A stretch of DNA of 53,336 nt from assembly GCA_025057955.1 (NCBI GenBank), contig JANXER010000007.1, positions 1 through 53,336 on the forward strand, in the 5' to 3' direction. The notes below the pieces were generated by a model. That model was given only the letters and a program-made list of their open reading frames with translations, was not told where the DNA came from and did not search any database. Both the position numbers and the translations under genes were made by a program. This DNA is from Candidatus Methanomethylicaceae archaeon (GTDB taxonomy: Archaea; Thermoproteota; Methanomethylicia; Methanomethylicales; Methanomethylicaceae). Below, piece after piece: positions 34,353 to 44,463 of the stretch (within the stretch, counting starts at the first letter, position 1; every line of letters begins with the position of its first letter).

Positions 34353-35594
34353 TCACCCTTCGAGTTCTTTCATTCCAGATGCCATTAATGCTACTCCTAC
34401 TGCTCCTATTAGATTTGGTCTTTGAGGAACGATAACTTCTACGCTTAGCACATCCGACATAGCTTTTACAAGGCCTTTGATTAATGCTGTGGAGCCAACT
34501 TGTATTATGGGATGTCTTATATCTATTTCTTGAAGTTGTTGCTCAAAAACTTGTTCAGCTACACTATAACATGCTGCAGCTGCAACATCCTCTATTCTAG
34601 CTCCACTTGCTAAAGCTGCAACCAAGTCTTGAAGGCCAAAAACTATACAATAGGCATTCATTGGCACATTTCTATAATCCCCTTTCAATGCTAATTCTCC
34701 AAGCTCATCAAGGCCAATCCCCAATCTTTTTGCGCTAGTTTCTAAAAATCTACCAGAAGCTCCAGCACAAACTCCTCCAACTGTGAAACTATCCGGTATA
34801 CTATCATAAAGTGTAATGGCTTTATTATCCATCCCGCCTATATCTATAACCGTGGCATCTCCTTTTTGTCTATCACATAGAAATAATGCTCCTTTCGAAC
34901 ATGTGGAAACTTCTTCCATAGAGAGTTGAGCTTTATAGTATTCCTTTAGTATTCTCCTGCCATATCCTGTGACACCTATGGCTTCTAATCTTTCAAAGTC
35001 TATGTTAGCCTCTTTAAGCGCAATTTCAAGCGCCTTCTTCCCACTCTCTAAAACGCTTGTTGTAGGGAGCCATCCAACACCAACTATTTCATTATCCTTC
35101 ATAATTACTGCTTTTGTTGTTGTTGATCCAGAATCTATTCCTGCTGTTATTCCTTCTTGCTTCGTTCTTGCAAATAGGGGTTTTTTACTGATTATATTCA
35201 CCAGCGCCTCCATTCTCAATAGTAGAGTTCCAGCCTTAGTTCTCTCCGTAAAGGAATAGGTTACAACTGGAATTTTGCTCTTACTCTGAATATATCTTCT
35301 AACTATGCTTCTCACAAGCGCCCCCTCAGCACATTTGAAGCAAGTTGTTAGAAATACACCATCTACTTCCACTTCTCTCTCCACAATTGCTTTTGCTCTT
35401 GCCATCATTAATTTTAATCCACTACTGATAGCATGAAATCCTAATTCCTCCTCTGCTACTTTTATATCATTCAAGTCTACCTCAGGTACTACTATTCTTC
35501 CTCCAACCATCTCTGCAGCTTTTTCTATCTCTTTCTGAATCCCACTATATTCTGTTCCACATGATATTTGTGCAATTCTTACTTTTCCTGTCAT
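34353..35594 (-). CDS. Methanogenesis marker protein 15 (BadF/BcrAD-like ATPase)
   Basis: A BadF/BadG/BcrA/BcrD-type (ASKHA) ATPase fused to an N-terminal Cys-bearing domain, ~413 aa. The opening [40 protein letters not shown] fits marker 15. [22 protein letters not shown] carries a CxxC. The ASKHA part has [47 protein letters not shown] and [23 protein letters not shown], as in activators that bridge a 4Fe-4S cluster. Such activators do ATP-driven electron injection. The start at ATG 35594 (MTGKVRIAQ), with GGATGG upstream, is preferred over 35624. Its exact role in methanogenesis is unknown. Confidence 0.9.
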   Translation of the reverse strand: MTGKVRIAQISCGTEYSGIQKEIEKAAEMVGGRIVVPEVDLNDIKVAEEELGFHAISSGLKLMMARAKAIVEREVEVDGVFLTTCFKCAEGALVRSIVRRYIQSKSKIPVVTYSFTERTKAGTLLLRMEALVNIISKKPLFARTKQEGITAGIDSGSTTTKAVIMKDNEIVGVGWLPTTSVLESGKKALEIALKEANIDFERLEAIGVTGYGRRILKEYYKAQLSMEEVSTCSKGALFLCDRQKGDATVIDIGGMDNKAITLYDSIPDSFTVGGVCAGASGRFLETSAKRLGIGLDELGELALKGDYRNVPMNAYCIVFGLQDLVAALASGARIEDVAAAACYSVAEQVFEQQLQEIDIRHPIIQVGSTALIKGLVKAMSDVLSVEVIVPQRPNLIGAVGVALMASGMKELEG

Positions 35595-35628
35595 TTTTGA
35601 CCATCCTATAATTTGGCTGACCATTTTT

Positions 35629-36777
35629 CTACTTTATCCTTATCTCTACAACATCTCCATCCATTAGTACATGATCCTCTCCTACTCTTTCTCCATCATA
35701 ATTTACTGATTTTCCCCATACTTTTGCATACTTAAAATTCTTATATAGATGAGAATGAACAATTTTAGCAATCTCTATAACTTTTGTGCCCATAGGAACT
35801 ATTATAGGCTTTTTAGCAATTTCTCCATTTGGTTCCTTAGTATATACTCTTACAATTCCAAGAATTTTAAACAATGATTCTCCTATTTTTGATAATCCCT
35901 CTCCTGTTGCTGTTGAAACTCCTATGGCCTCTTTTCCAATAGCTTTTTTAAATTCTTCAACAGCATTTGGATTCAAGTCTATTTTGTTTATTAAAATTAA
36001 TGCAGGTTTATATGTCTTGGTTTGCTCAAGGGCCTCTATGAAATCCTCTAAATCAACCTCCCCCAAAATCTTTATTATTGCGTTTCTTATTCCTCTTTCC
36101 TTGAGAAGTTCCCTCACATCTTCAATTTTACAAGATAATCTTCCCATACACTTTATTTGAATGCCGCCGCCACTTGTGAGCTCTATCTCAACTCTATTTA
36201 CTTTTCTCTCAAGTATTATTCCTGCATTTCTTAATTCATTAACTATTATATTATATTGCTCCACAGGATTCCTTCCATCCAATAATAATATTAAGCCATC
36301 AGAATTTCTTATCAAGCTTAATAGCTTCGATCCCCACTTTCCATTTTCCATTCCTTCATAAATGGCTGGAGTATCTATCAATTGGAATTGAATATCCTCA
36401 TATTGCATCATGCCAGGAACTGGATCTTTTGTTGTAAATGGATGATTTGAAACCTCTGATTTTGCATTTGTCAACTTTGTAATTAAAGAACTTTTTCCAC
36501 ACCCTGTTAATCCTATTATCGCTATTTGTGCAGCCCCCTCCTTCTTTATGGAAAAGCTTGTATCTCCTCCACCAGTTTTCCTTTTTTTCTGTTCCTCCAA
36601 TTCTTTCTTCAATTGAGCTAGTCTTCTACGAAGGTGCCCTCTCATTTTCTCTGTTCCCTTATGTTCAGGTATGAGGGATAGAAATTCTTGTAGATACTTT
36701 ATCTTCTCCTGTAGCGTCTTTGCCTCCATATACTTTTTTTCAGCAGCTCTCGCTTGTGGAGGAAGATTTGTTGGCAT
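35629..36777 (-). CDS. DRG/OBG-family GTPase with TGS domain
   Basis: A ribosome-associated GTPase of the archaeal DRG type, 382 aa. It has an N-terminal basic coiled region ([56 protein letters not shown]). G1 is [13 protein letters not shown]3 is [11 protein letters not shown] (Asp-Thr-Pro), and G4 is INKID. A C-terminal TGS domain follows ([69 protein letters not shown]). It is a housekeeping translation factor sitting upstream of mmp15 in the same direction, so the methanogenesis genes may share its transcript. Confidence 0.93.
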   Translation of the reverse strand: MPTNLPPQARAAEKKYMEAKTLQEKIKYLQEFLSLIPEHKGTEKMRGHLRRRLAQLKKELEEQKKRKTGGGDTSFSIKKEGAAQIAIIGLTGCGKSSLITKLTNAKSEVSNHPFTTKDPVPGMMQYEDIQFQLIDTPAIYEGMENGKWGSKLLSLIRNSDGLILLLDGRNPVEQYNIIVNELRNAGIILERKVNRVEIELTSGGGIQIKCMGRLSCKIEDVRELLKERGIRNAIIKILGEVDLEDFIEALEQTKTYKPALILINKIDLNPNAVEEFKKAIGKEAIGVSTATGEGLSKIGESLFKILGIVRVYTKEPNGEIAKKPIIVPMGTKVIEIAKIVHSHLYKNFKYAKVWGKSVNYDGERVGEDHVLMDGDVVEIRIK

Positions 36778-36799
36778 TTTCCTTTAAATAAATCTACTA

Positions 36800-37771
36800 T
36801 TACTTATTATTCTTTCTTTTCATTATATTTACCATTCTTGCAATTCTAACTGCTCTATCCGCTACTTCCACGGCAGTAGTTCCAAACAAATATGTATTTG
36901 GCTCTATGCCAAATCCTCCCTCATCAACTATGACATCTACCCAGCCTACATTCTTTTTCGCTAAATCCTCTATAAAATCTAAGAGCTCTTGCTCATCCTT
37001 TTTATCCATATCCCTTTTGAATATGTAAGTCTTAAGACCTAGTCTCTCTATTGCTAATCTTACATATTCATTATAGGTTATATTTATTGAAGCGCGAAGA
37101 TTTGGATTGATCTTCATAACCTTAAGAAGAACTTTTCCAAGATGACCCGATACTCCGAACTCAGGATCAAGTAAAGCCTTCGCTTTTCCTCTGAACCTCA
37201 CGATTCTTCCTGGTACTCCTGCTACATCTGATATATTTCTAGCCCCCTCTATAGCCATAACAACATTGGAGAAAACTTCAGGTAGTACTACGGAGAATTC
37301 CTGAGTCCCTTCTATTAATTCTAGAGCTGATTTCACCTCATTAATCACTCTACGCCTCATATCCATTACATCTATTGTCAAACCCATATGAAGCTGCATA
37401 CAAATACTACATCTCTCTTCCACTAGATTGGATATCTTCATTCTATGTGCATGGCATATTGTTCCACTTTTTCTAAGATTTAAGCAAATTCTACAAACTT
37501 CATATATAGTATCAACCTGTCCTCTTTTCTTCATATTCATTTCAGCTGCAATGCTTCTTGCGATTGCCTTCAATTCTTCTAAATCAAAGGGAGGACTTAT
37601 CAATTCACTCTCATTCTGACTTAAGTATCCACTTACTGCTGCTTGTGTTACTCCTAATCTATCCGCGATTTTCGTCTGAGGCCAGCCGTAAGTCTGACTT
37701 AACTCCTTTGCAACAAGAACTCTTAATGCTGGTAAAAATTTTCTTACCACTATTTCACATGGTGGATTCAA
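36800..37771 (-). CDS. thiR: ThiR-type regulator: HTH fused to ThiN ligand-binding domain
   Basis: 323 aa. The N-terminal helix-turn-helix (LSQTYGWPQTKIADRLGVTQAAVSGYLSQ) is followed by a Cys-rich middle (VCRICLNLRKSGTICHAH...EERCSICMQLH, a possible zinc site). A ThiN domain comes last (VLPEVFSNVVMAIEGARNISDVAGVPGRIVRFRGKAKALLDPEFGVSGHLGKVLLKVMKINPNLRASINITYNE). This layout is the archaeal ThiR repressor of thiamine genes, which senses thiamine phosphates through ThiN. It diverges from thiDN across 106 bp with a perfect palindrome. TTG start, with GGGGGGAGG close upstream. Confidence 0.92.
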   Translation of the reverse strand: MNPPCEIVVRKFLPALRVLVAKELSQTYGWPQTKIADRLGVTQAAVSGYLSQNESELISPPFDLEELKAIARSIAAEMNMKKRGQVDTIYEVCRICLNLRKSGTICHAHRMKISNLVEERCSICMQLHMGLTIDVMDMRRRVINEVKSALELIEGTQEFSVVLPEVFSNVVMAIEGARNISDVAGVPGRIVRFRGKAKALLDPEFGVSGHLGKVLLKVMKINPNLRASINITYNEYVRLAIERLGLKTYIFKRDMDKKDEQELLDFIEDLAKKNVGWVDVIVDEGGFGIEPNTYLFGTTAVEVADRAVRIARMVNIMKRKNNK

Positions 37772-37834
37772 AATCCTCCCCCCATAAGTGATTTATATAA
37801 TCATTATTTTTCATTAATAAATTATTTATATTAC

Positions 37835-37846
37835 CCTTTATAAAGG
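37835..37846. promoter_or_regulatory. Perfect palindrome CCTTTATAAAGG, candidate ThiR operator over the thiDN TATA box
   Basis: In the thiR/thiDN spacer the 12-bp perfect palindrome CCTTTATAAAGG contains a TATA element (TTTATAAA) located ~26 bp before the expected thiDN transcript start (~37867). A repressor dimer bound here would block TBP. The ThiN-ligand link makes ThiR the natural candidate. Not verified against known ThiR motifs. Confidence 0.5.
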
Positions 37847-37877
37847 TGATCTACAAATTTTATAAATTGGTGGTTTT

Positions 37878-39230
37878 TTGAGAATCCCTACTGTTTTAAC
37901 AATTGCTGGATCGGATTCGGGTGGAGGAGCAGGAATAGAAGCAGATTTAAAAACTTTTGCTGCAATAGGCGTTCATGGTACTGTTGCTATAACTGCCATC
38001 ACTGCACAGAATACTACAGGAGTTTTTGGAATACATGAAATACCACCTGAGATGATTAGACTTCAAATAGAGGCAGTCTATAATGATATTGGATTTGAAT
38101 TTGCAAAAACTGGCATGTTATTTTCAGAGGCTATAATAAACGAAGTTTCTGATGTTATAAAAAAACTTGGAATTAAAGTTGTTGTAGATCCAGTAATGAT
38201 TGCAAAATCTGGAGCGCCTTTGCTATTGCCAGAGGCAATGACTGCACTTAAGGAAAAATTAATTCCATTAGCTGAAGTTGTAACTCCAAATGTTAATGAA
38301 GCAGAGGCTTTAACTGGAATTAAAATTCATACCATAGAGGATTCAATAAGAGCAGGTAAAGCCATTCTTGATTTAGGGCCTAAAGCAGTAGTTGTAAAGG
38401 GCGGACATCTGAAGGGAGATGCTGTGGATGTTTTATATACTAAAGAAGGAGTAATTAAAATATTAGGAAGTCCAAGAGTAGAATCAATCACCACTCATGG
38501 TACTGGTTGTACTTTTTCTGCAGCTATAGCTGCTTATCTTGCGCTTGGTTTATCTATTGAGAATGCCTTTGCTGAAGCTAAGAAGTTTGTTACAAACGCT
38601 ATTAAGTATGGCTTAAGAATTGGAAAAGGTGTAGGGCCTGTTGAACCAATGAGCAATCTAAGAATAGATGCAGAGCGCTATAGAGTAATCTCAAAGATGT
38701 ATGATGCTCTGCGTCTATTGGAATCATCCCCTCAACTTTCTAAGCTAACACCAGAATGTCAGATAAATTTAGTGATGGCTCTTCCATATCCATTTGCAGA
38801 TAGCATAGAGGCTGTTTGTGGAATTCCTGGTAGAATTACTAATATTGGTGGAAGATTACGTCCATCATCTTGTCCTACTTTTGGAGCTTCAAAGCATTTA
38901 GCTCGTCTTATAATAACAGTTATGGAATATGATTCAAATGTGAGATCGGCTATGAATATAAAGTATTCTAAGGAAATAATTGAAACTTGTGAAAAGCTTG
39001 GTTGGATTGTAAGCTATTACGATAGATGCAAGGAGCCAGAGGAAATAAAAGCAAAGGAAGGAGCAACAATTCCATGGGGCACAAGAGAGGCAATTAAATC
39101 CATTGGAAGAATTCCAGATATAATTTATCATACTGGAGATTATGGAAAGGAGCCAATGATTGTAATACTAGGGAGGGATCCTTTAGAGACGGTATCGAAA
39201 GCAATTAAGCTAGCTGAATCCTTAGCTTAA
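37878..39230 (+). CDS. thiDN: Bifunctional HMP/HMP-P kinase and thiamine-phosphate synthase (ThiDN)
   Basis: A fused thiamine-synthesis enzyme of 450 aa. Residues ~1-255 are Thi[68 protein letters not shown]. They phosphorylate hydroxymethylpyrimidine twice. Residues ~275-450 are ThiN ([66 protein letters not shown]), the archaeal thiamine-phosphate synthase that replaces ThiE. The start is TTG, 5 nt after GGTG. It is divergent from thiR, whose C-terminal ThiN domain is a paralogue of this one. Confidence 0.95.
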   Translation: MRIPTVLTIAGSDSGGGAGIEADLKTFAAIGVHGTVAITAITAQNTTGVFGIHEIPPEMIRLQIEAVYNDIGFEFAKTGMLFSEAIINEVSDVIKKLGIKVVVDPVMIAKSGAPLLLPEAMTALKEKLIPLAEVVTPNVNEAEALTGIKIHTIEDSIRAGKAILDLGPKAVVVKGGHLKGDAVDVLYTKEGVIKILGSPRVESITTHGTGCTFSAAIAAYLALGLSIENAFAEAKKFVTNAIKYGLRIGKGVGPVEPMSNLRIDAERYRVISKMYDALRLLESSPQLSKLTPECQINLVMALPYPFADSIEAVCGIPGRITNIGGRLRPSSCPTFGASKHLARLIITVMEYDSNVRSAMNIKYSKEIIETCEKLGWIVSYYDRCKEPEEIKAKEGATIPWGTREAIKSIGRIPDIIYHTGDYGKEPMIVILGRDPLETVSKAIKLAESLA

Positions 39231-39234
39231 TTTC

Positions 39235-39744
39235 TTAGCTTAATTTAAATGATTTATTTTTTAAAACATCAAACAGCCCACTCCTTAAACCCTCCAAAAA
39301 AGATGTTATTTTGAACAAAGGAACAATAAATACATTGTTTTTTTCCTTTATTCTCTCCTCATATAATGTTACTAATGTTGGTATTATAATAATCTCTTTC
39401 CAACTTTCAAAATCAATTAAGGATAATTCAGCTAATTTGTATGAAAAATATAAACATCTATTATAATGTAACAATGTTGCATTTTTTAAAGCAGAGAATT
39501 TACTATATTTGGCCTTCCAATGCTTACAATCTGCCACTATTATTCTTGGATTTTCCAAAGCTATAATATCTATTTCATATCTCCTCTTATTATAAGAAAA
39601 TCTTAAATTTTTAATGGTTAGAAAGCCACTCTCTGATAGTATGGATGAGGTTAAATCTTCAAAATCCCTCCAACCCTCCTTTTTTAAAATCTCTTCAAGC
39701 TGTTCTCCTGATTTCATTCTTTCCTCAAGCTCTTTTAGTAGCAT
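39235..39744 (-). CDS. PD-(D/E)XK nuclease-like protein
   Basis: A 169-residue protein with the restriction-endonuclease fold pattern: FEDLTSSILSESGF (helix with conserved Glu-Asp), KRRYEIDIIALENPRIIVADCKHWKAKYS, where D of EIDIIA and D-x-K of ADCKHW give the D...(D/E)xK metal site. The C-terminal half holds strands IIIIPTLVTLYEERIKEKNNVFIVPLFKI. This resembles archaeal Mrr/RecB-like nucleases of unknown role. No methylase or restriction partner lies near, so repair or recombination is as likely as defence. ATG follows GGTG by 5 nt and abuts the nadE stop. Confidence 0.78.
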   Translation of the reverse strand: MLLKELEERMKSGEQLEEILKKEGWRDFEDLTSSILSESGFLTIKNLRFSYNKRRYEIDIIALENPRIIVADCKHWKAKYSKFSALKNATLLHYNRCLYFSYKLAELSLIDFESWKEIIIIPTLVTLYEERIKEKNNVFIVPLFKITSFLEGLRSGLFDVLKNKSFKLS

Positions 39745-40542
39745 TCACTCACCGAAGAGAACTTCATTTGGTATTTTCGCTATTGGTGGATTAATCAATT
39801 TATGTCTATTTTCAATAATCCTTCTCAATATGAACTTTATTTTATCCCTTCTCTCCTCTCCTAATACTTTCACAATTTTTTCATAGTCATAGCCTAAGTC
39901 CAAATGGTAATATAATATTTCATCAATTTCATCATAACTCATTCCAAGCTCCTCTTTTGCTGTTTGACCTCTCCATAAGCCAGGACTACTTTCCTTTTCA
40001 ATTATTCTCTCTGGTATATTCAAAAATTTTGCCAATAATCTTACTTGTGTTTTATAAAGTCCTCCTATTGGAAGTATATCCACTCCACCATCCCCATATT
40101 TTGTGAAATATCCAATTGCCAATTCGCTTCTATCACCACATCCTACTACTATTCTTCTTTCCATATTTGCAAAATAGTATAATATTATCATTCTAACTCT
40201 TGCTTTTAGATTTCCCTCAGCTATCAAGTCTCCTTTTCTTTCAAGCTTATTTAGAAAACACTTCACAATTTCTTCAATTTCAATTATTCTATATTGTAGA
40301 TTGTATTTATTCACAATAAACATGGCATCTTGTATTTCCTCTAAATCACTTCTTTCAGGCATTATTAATGCTAAAATTTTCTCTCTTTCAAAGGTACGAG
40401 CAAGTAGAGCTGCTACAGTTGATGAATCTACTCCTCCACTTAATCCAAAAACCACTCCTCTATCTCCAATCTCTTTTCTTAGAAAATCTCTTATTATTTC
40501 CTCAGTTTTCTTCAAGTTTATATTTTTCAATGGATTACACAC
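39745..40542 (-). CDS. nadE: NH3-dependent NAD+ synthetase
   Basis: The enzyme amidates nicotinic acid adenine dinucleotide to NAD with ATP and ammonia. About 265 aa; the ammonia-dependent form has no glutaminase domain. The P-loop-like PPi motif is VFGLSGGVDSSTVAALLAR. Further signatures are VGCGDRSELAIGYFTKYGDGGVDILPIGGLYKTQVR and ESSPGLWRGQTAKEELGMSYDEIDEILYY. The start is likely GTG 40542, 6 nt after GGTG; the track's TTG 40554 lies before the ribosome site. It is divergent from tpiA. Confidence 0.95.
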   Translation of the reverse strand: MCNPLKNINLKKTEEIIRDFLRKEIGDRGVVFGLSGGVDSSTVAALLARTFEREKILALIMPERSDLEEIQDAMFIVNKYNLQYRIIEIEEIVKCFLNKLERKGDLIAEGNLKARVRMIILYYFANMERRIVVGCGDRSELAIGYFTKYGDGGVDILPIGGLYKTQVRLLAKFLNIPERIIEKESSPGLWRGQTAKEELGMSYDEIDEILYYHLDLGYDYEKIVKVLGEERRDKIKFILRRIIENRHKLINPPIAKIPNEVLFGE

Positions 40543-40599
40543 TTGAAGCACCAAAAAATAATAATAGAAATTACTTTTTTATAATTCATGGTGATAAAT

Positions 40600-41283
40600 A
40601 TGAGAGTTTTCTATCCTTTATTACTTATAAATTTCAAAACTTATATTGAGGCTCTTGGAGATAGAGGTCTAAATCTTGCGAAGATTGCTGAAAAAATTTC
40701 TTTGGAATATGGAGTTTGTATAGCAGTAGCTCCTCAATTTGTTGATATAAAAATGATTGCTGAAGAAGTTTCCATACCAATTTTTGCTCAACACATTGAT
40801 CCATATATGCCAGGTGCATATACAGGTCATATAACGCCAGAATCAATTAAGGAAGCTGGTGCTCATGGAACTCTATTAAATCATTCAGAGAGGCGCTTGA
40901 GAGTGGATGAAATAGAACTTTCATTAAATAGATGTAAGGAGCTAAATCTAATTTGTTGTATATGTGCAGGAAATACTCCTATAGCTATATCATTATCTAT
41001 GCTAAATCCAGAAATGGTTGCAGTAGAGCCTCCAGAGTTAATAGGATCTGGAATATCAGTTTCAAAAGCAAAGCCAGAGATAGTTAAATCCTCAGTAGAG
41101 GCCATTAAAAGAATTAATCCAAGTGTACATGTTTTATGTGGTGCAGGAATAAGTGATGATGTAGATGTACGCAAGGCTATTGAGCTAGGATCCGAGGGCA
41201 TATTAGTTGCATCTAGTATTGTAAAATCAAAAGATCCGGAAAAATTATTACAAAAATTTGCTAAAGCGATGTTATCCTCATAG
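40600..41283 (+). CDS. tpiA: Triosephosphate isomerase (archaeal)
   Basis: TPI of the short archaeal form, ~227 aa. It carries the catalytic Lys in INFKTYIEA, the electrophilic His in LLNHSERRLRVDE and the base Glu in VAVEPPELIGSG. The phosphate loop is HVLCGAGISDDVDVRKAIELGSEGILVAS. It interconverts DHAP and glyceraldehyde-3-phosphate, connecting to gap at the window start. ATG 40600 follows GGTG by 6 nt; the track's ATG 40588 overlaps that site. Confidence 0.96.
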   Translation: MRVFYPLLLINFKTYIEALGDRGLNLAKIAEKISLEYGVCIAVAPQFVDIKMIAEEVSIPIFAQHIDPYMPGAYTGHITPESIKEAGAHGTLLNHSERRLRVDEIELSLNRCKELNLICCICAGNTPIAISLSMLNPEMVAVEPPELIGSGISVSKAKPEIVKSSVEAIKRINPSVHVLCGAGISDDVDVRKAIELGSEGILVASSIVKSKDPEKLLQKFAKAMLSS

Positions 41284-41496
41284 AATTTAATATTTTTCAC
41301 AATCAATGTATGGAAATATAATAAAATGTAATTAAATGTAATTATAGAAGTTATAGATATATAATTTATCTTAAATTGTTTTAAGTTTTGAAATGTAAAT
41401 TAATGATAAACTAATAGTAATTATTTAAGAGGGTAGAAAATTTTTCAATTTAAAGAAGAATTGACTATCAAATGAATGGGAATTATGGAGAAATTT
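41284..41496. other. AT-rich intergenic region, no gene found (213 bp)
   Basis: The largest spacer in the window, lying between the 3' ends of convergent tpiA and the ACT-domain gene. It holds a tandem AAATGTAATT/AAATGTAATT repeat and T-rich runs that may end transcription from both sides. No ORF, tRNA-like or convincing hairpin was seen. Confidence 0.6.
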
Positions 41497-42000
41497 CTAA
41501 CTTATACTTACCTTTGTTACCGTAGGAATGGTTAAAAGCTTGGAAATAACTTCTCCTGGTACTTTTTTATCAGTTATAATAAGTAATTTTGGATCGGGAT
41601 TGAGATCTGGATCTTCAGCAAGTATTTGTCTAATGCTAAGGCCAGCCTCTGCTATATATGATGTTGCTTTAGCTATTACTCCAATAGCAGTTGGTTGTGC
41701 CCTTATTTCTAAAACCCCATAACCTAGTTCCGGTGCAACCTCCTTTAGAAAACTTCCCGCAGGCTTTATCTTTATGAAAATATTTCTCATTCTCTCATTA
41801 TTTATAATCTCTTTTACAGTTTGTCTTACAACCCTCCTATCTACGGATATAGCACGAGCTATACTAGTGTCAGGTATTTCAACATTGCCACACACTATTC
41901 TTCCTTCATCATTGATGCTTAAACCAAGCTCTACCATGACTCTTGCTACTTTAAGCTTAGCAGGAGAATTTGAAAAGAACTTTTCAACCTCTTTCCACAC
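41497..42000 (-). CDS. HTH/ACT-domain regulator of amino-acid metabolism (COG2150-like)
   Basis: 167 aa, a typical archaeal small regulator. The N-terminal helix-turn-helix (KLKVARVMVELGLSINDEGRIVCGNVEIPDTSIARAISVDRRVVRQTVKEII) precedes a C-terminal ACT ligand-binding domain (VLEIRAQPTAIGVIAKATSYIAEAGLSIRQILAEDPDLNPDPKLLIITDKKVPGEVISKLLTIPTVTKVSI). ACT domains bind amino acids, so it likely controls an amino-acid pathway. The GTG start has no ribosome site and may be leaderless. It lies 32 nt downstream of the methanogenesis operon on the same strand and may be co-transcribed with it. Confidence 0.88.
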   Translation of the reverse strand: MWKEVEKFFSNSPAKLKVARVMVELGLSINDEGRIVCGNVEIPDTSIARAISVDRRVVRQTVKEIINNERMRNIFIKIKPAGSFLKEVAPELGYGVLEIRAQPTAIGVIAKATSYIAEAGLSIRQILAEDPDLNPDPKLLIITDKKVPGEVISKLLTIPTVTKVSIS

Positions 42001-42032
42001 ACATATTATTATGATAATAATGATTTAAAAAC

Positions 42033-42575
42033 TTAGTCTATGCCAATTATTATGGTACCAAGCTCCGGTCTCTCCTCTTTCACACCAAGTCTTACTTTCA
42101 AATATTTATCTGCTGGTGGTGATGGACTCCCTACAATTGCATTCAATTTCTCTAACTCAGGTATGCATAATGGCAACATTATTGTCAATAGTTTATCCCT
42201 TTTTTCCTTTATTATACTTACTTTATCTTTATATATTACTAAATTTCCTATAACAATATTCCCTTCCTCTTTTAATTTTCTTAATAACTCCTCATCATAT
42301 ATATCTTCAGCTATCACTTCATTATCACACACCATTCTTACTAGAGAAGTCTTAGGCCATTTAAATTCCATATTAGTTAAACATGCATATATTGACTTTT
42401 TACTAAGGGCTTTTCTTACACCTAAGTTTAATCCCCTACATAATCCCATCAATATATTGCTCTCAGCCTCTTTTTCCAACCTCTCAATTTCCTTCTTATC
42501 TTCATCATTTAATTTCACAACTTTTACTATTCCCTCTATTCTATTTAAAACATTAAAAATCTCATCGTTTAACAT
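42033..42575 (-). CDS. Unknown protein (180 aa) coupled to the RACo-like gene
   Basis: I do not recognise this protein. It is 180 aa, highly charged at the N-terminus (KLNDEDKKEIERLEKEAESNILMGLCRGLNLGVRKALSK). It has single Cys residues in GLCRGL, YACLTN, MVCDNE and LCIPEL. The C-terminal motif is IVGSPSPPADKYLKVRLGVKEERPELGTIIIGID, which looks conserved (GSPSPPADKY). The start overlaps the end of the RACo-like gene by 14 nt. As last gene of the mmp3-to-RACo operon it is a candidate new MCR or corrinoid-activation factor; that role rests on context only. Confidence 0.75.
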   Translation of the reverse strand: MLNDEIFNVLNRIEGIVKVVKLNDEDKKEIERLEKEAESNILMGLCRGLNLGVRKALSKKSIYACLTNMEFKWPKTSLVRMVCDNEVIAEDIYDEELLRKLKEEGNIVIGNLVIYKDKVSIIKEKRDKLLTIMLPLCIPELEKLNAIVGSPSPPADKYLKVRLGVKEERPELGTIIIGID

Positions 42576-44463
42576 ATCTTCTCACATTTATTGGTGATTT
42601 TATTATACTCATTACTTCTGGAAAATCCTCTAGCCTACTATTTGGCATGAACATTGCATTTATATACTCTTCTTCAAATATTCGCTCTACAGCCAATTCT
42701 ACATATTTCATTTTCTTCACAATTTCCTCAGCCTCTTTTCTATAATCTATAGACTTCAAGCACAATCTAGCGCCTGATCCTGCTGTATTACCTAAGAAGG
42801 AGATTCTTGAAGTTGGCAAATCAGGTATAATTCCTATGATTTTTGCGCTTAAAGGATCTATATAACTTCCAAAGGCTCCTGCAATTATAATTTCAGATAT
42901 TTCTTCTTTTTTTAATCCTCCTTTTTTCATAAGTGTCATATATCCGGCATATATTGCTGCTTTTGCTTTCTGTATTTCTCTTATATCCTCTTGTGTTATT
43001 ACGATATCTTCTTCACCCGTTGCTGTTTCCTCTTTGAATACTAGAATGAACTCTTTACCAAATCCTCCCTCGCGCACTCTTCTATGGTTCTTTAAAATTA
43101 TTCTTCCTGATGTATCTATTATGCCTGTTCTCAACATTTCAGCAATAGCATCTATAATACCTGAACCACATATCCCTCTTGGTTTTTCATCATTTATTGT
43201 AATATACTCAACTTCAAAATCCTCTCTTATCTTTACTTTTTCTATGGCTCCACTAGCAGCTCTCATACCATATCTTACATGTGCTCCTTCAAATGCTGGA
43301 CCAGAGGCTGTGGAGCAACACCATAATCCTCTCTTATTGCCTAGTATTACTTCAGTATTAGTTCCAACGTCCATAAGTAGAGTAATTTTTTCTTTCTCGT
43401 GTATTCTTGATGCTAAGACATCTGCTATGGCATCTGCACCAACAAATCCTGCTATATTTGGCAATGTATAAACATTGCCAGATGGATTTATATTAATTCC
43501 AAGTTCTTTTGCCTTAATATTATAGCTCATTCCTATTACAGGAGAATAAGGAGCTAATCCAAGCCATTTTACATTTAATCCTAGAAAAAGATGATGCATA
43601 GCAGTATTTCCTACGACAACCACCTCATATAAATCCTCTCTCCTTACATCTGTTTCCATCAATCCTCTCTCTATTAATTCATTTATTCCAGCTATTATTG
43701 ATCTTTGCAATTCCTTCAGATTTTCCTCACTCTGAGATGCATATTGTATTCGTGAAATTACATCCTCGCCGTACTTTATCTGTGGATTCATAATTCCATC
43801 AGCAAATAGTATTTTTCCACTTATGAGATCTACTATGAATACCGCAAGCTTTGTAGTTCCAATATCCACAGCTACTCCATAACAATCCTTTGTTTTATCA
43901 CCAGGTTGAATATTTATAATTTCTCTATTATTTATTATTGTAAAGGTAACCTTCCAACCACTCTCTCTTAAAATCTTCGGCATCTCTTTTATAATAGTAT
44001 AATCTAATGAAAAATTACTCATTCCTAAATGGGATAGAACTTCATTAATTCTAACGTCATCCCCCCTAGGATCTTCTAATGATGGAGGATTAATTTCGAA
44101 ATAGAGCTTTTTGATATTGGGACTTACTTTAGCAGTTGGCTCTACGCCCATTATTACCAATTTTTGCCTTCCTATTCTACTCTTATCTGGAACATTTATT
44201 ATCAAATGATCTAAAACTTTCAATTGACATGCTAATCTAATTCCCTTCGCAATTCTCTCTCTACCAATTTTACGTACCTCTTGTTCTGTGGGTGGAGGAG
44301 TGCTTCCCTTTACTACTTCCACTAAGCATTTTCCACAAGTTCCTCTGCCACCGCATAATGCTACAAGATCAACATCAGCTTTCAATGCTGCTGTTAATAC
44401 TGTGGAAGAATCTTGAACTGAGATCTTCTTACCCTCTGGTAAAAATTTTACTTCAAATTCCAT
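42562..44463 (-). CDS. RACo-type reductive activator: 2Fe-2S ferredoxin plus ASKHA (DUF4445) ATPase
   Basis: 633 aa. The N-terminal plant-type 2Fe-2S domain has ALCGGRGTCGKCLVEVVKG and a fourth Cys in RLACQLKV. A middle linker follows. A large ASKHA/DUF4445 domain has YGVAVDIGTTKLAVFIVDL, VVVGNTAMHHLFLGL, LLMDVGTNTEVILGNKRG and IIIAGAFGSYIDPLSAKIIGIIPDLP. This is the layout of RACo, which uses ATP and low-potential electrons to reduce Co(II) corrinoids to Co(I). The usual role would be reactivating methyltransferase corrinoid proteins. Here it overlaps the AtwA-paralogue gene by 11 nt inside the MCR-activation operon, so a role in MCR activation is a serious alternative. Confidence 0.92.
   Translation of the reverse strand: MEFEVKFLPEGKKISVQDSSTVLTAALKADVDLVALCGGRGTCGKCLVEVVKGSTPPPTEQEVRKIGRERIAKGIRLACQLKVLDHLIINVPDKSRIGRQKLVIMGVEPTAKVSPNIKKLYFEINPPSLEDPRGDDVRINEVLSHLGMSNFSLDYTIIKEMPKILRESGWKVTFTIINNREIINIQPGDKTKDCYGVAVDIGTTKLAVFIVDLISGKILFADGIMNPQIKYGEDVISRIQYASQSEENLKELQRSIIAGINELIERGLMETDVRREDLYEVVVVGNTAMHHLFLGLNVKWLGLAPYSPVIGMSYNIKAKELGININPSGNVYTLPNIAGFVGADAIADVLASRIHEKEKITLLMDVGTNTEVILGNKRGLWCCSTASGPAFEGAHVRYGMRAASGAIEKVKIREDFEVEYITINDEKPRGICGSGIIDAIAEMLRTGIIDTSGRIILKNHRRVREGGFGKEFILVFKEETATGEEDIVITQEDIREIQKAKAAIYAGYMTLMKKGGLKKEEISEIIIAGAFGSYIDPLSAKIIGIIPDLPTSRISFLGNTAGSGARLCLKSIDYRKEAEEIVKKMKYVELAVERIFEEEYINAMFMPNSRLEDFPEVMSIIKSPINVRRYVKR

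Noticed and set aside
39235-39744. Restriction-modification or other defence system
   Set aside because: Only a lone PD-(D/E)XK-like protein is present; no methylase, helicase, toxin or CRISPR/Cas gene lies nearby.
41284-41496. tRNA, small RNA gene or replication origin in the largest spacer
   Set aside because: No cloverleaf, TPsiC-like GTTCRA box, C/D box pair or origin recognition repeat could be found; only AT-rich sequence and a short direct repeat.
43034-43471. Plus-strand ORF of 145 aa
   Set aside because: It is a shadow frame of the RACo-like gene on the minus strand, with low-complexity Ser/Pro/Ile-rich translation and no ribosome site.
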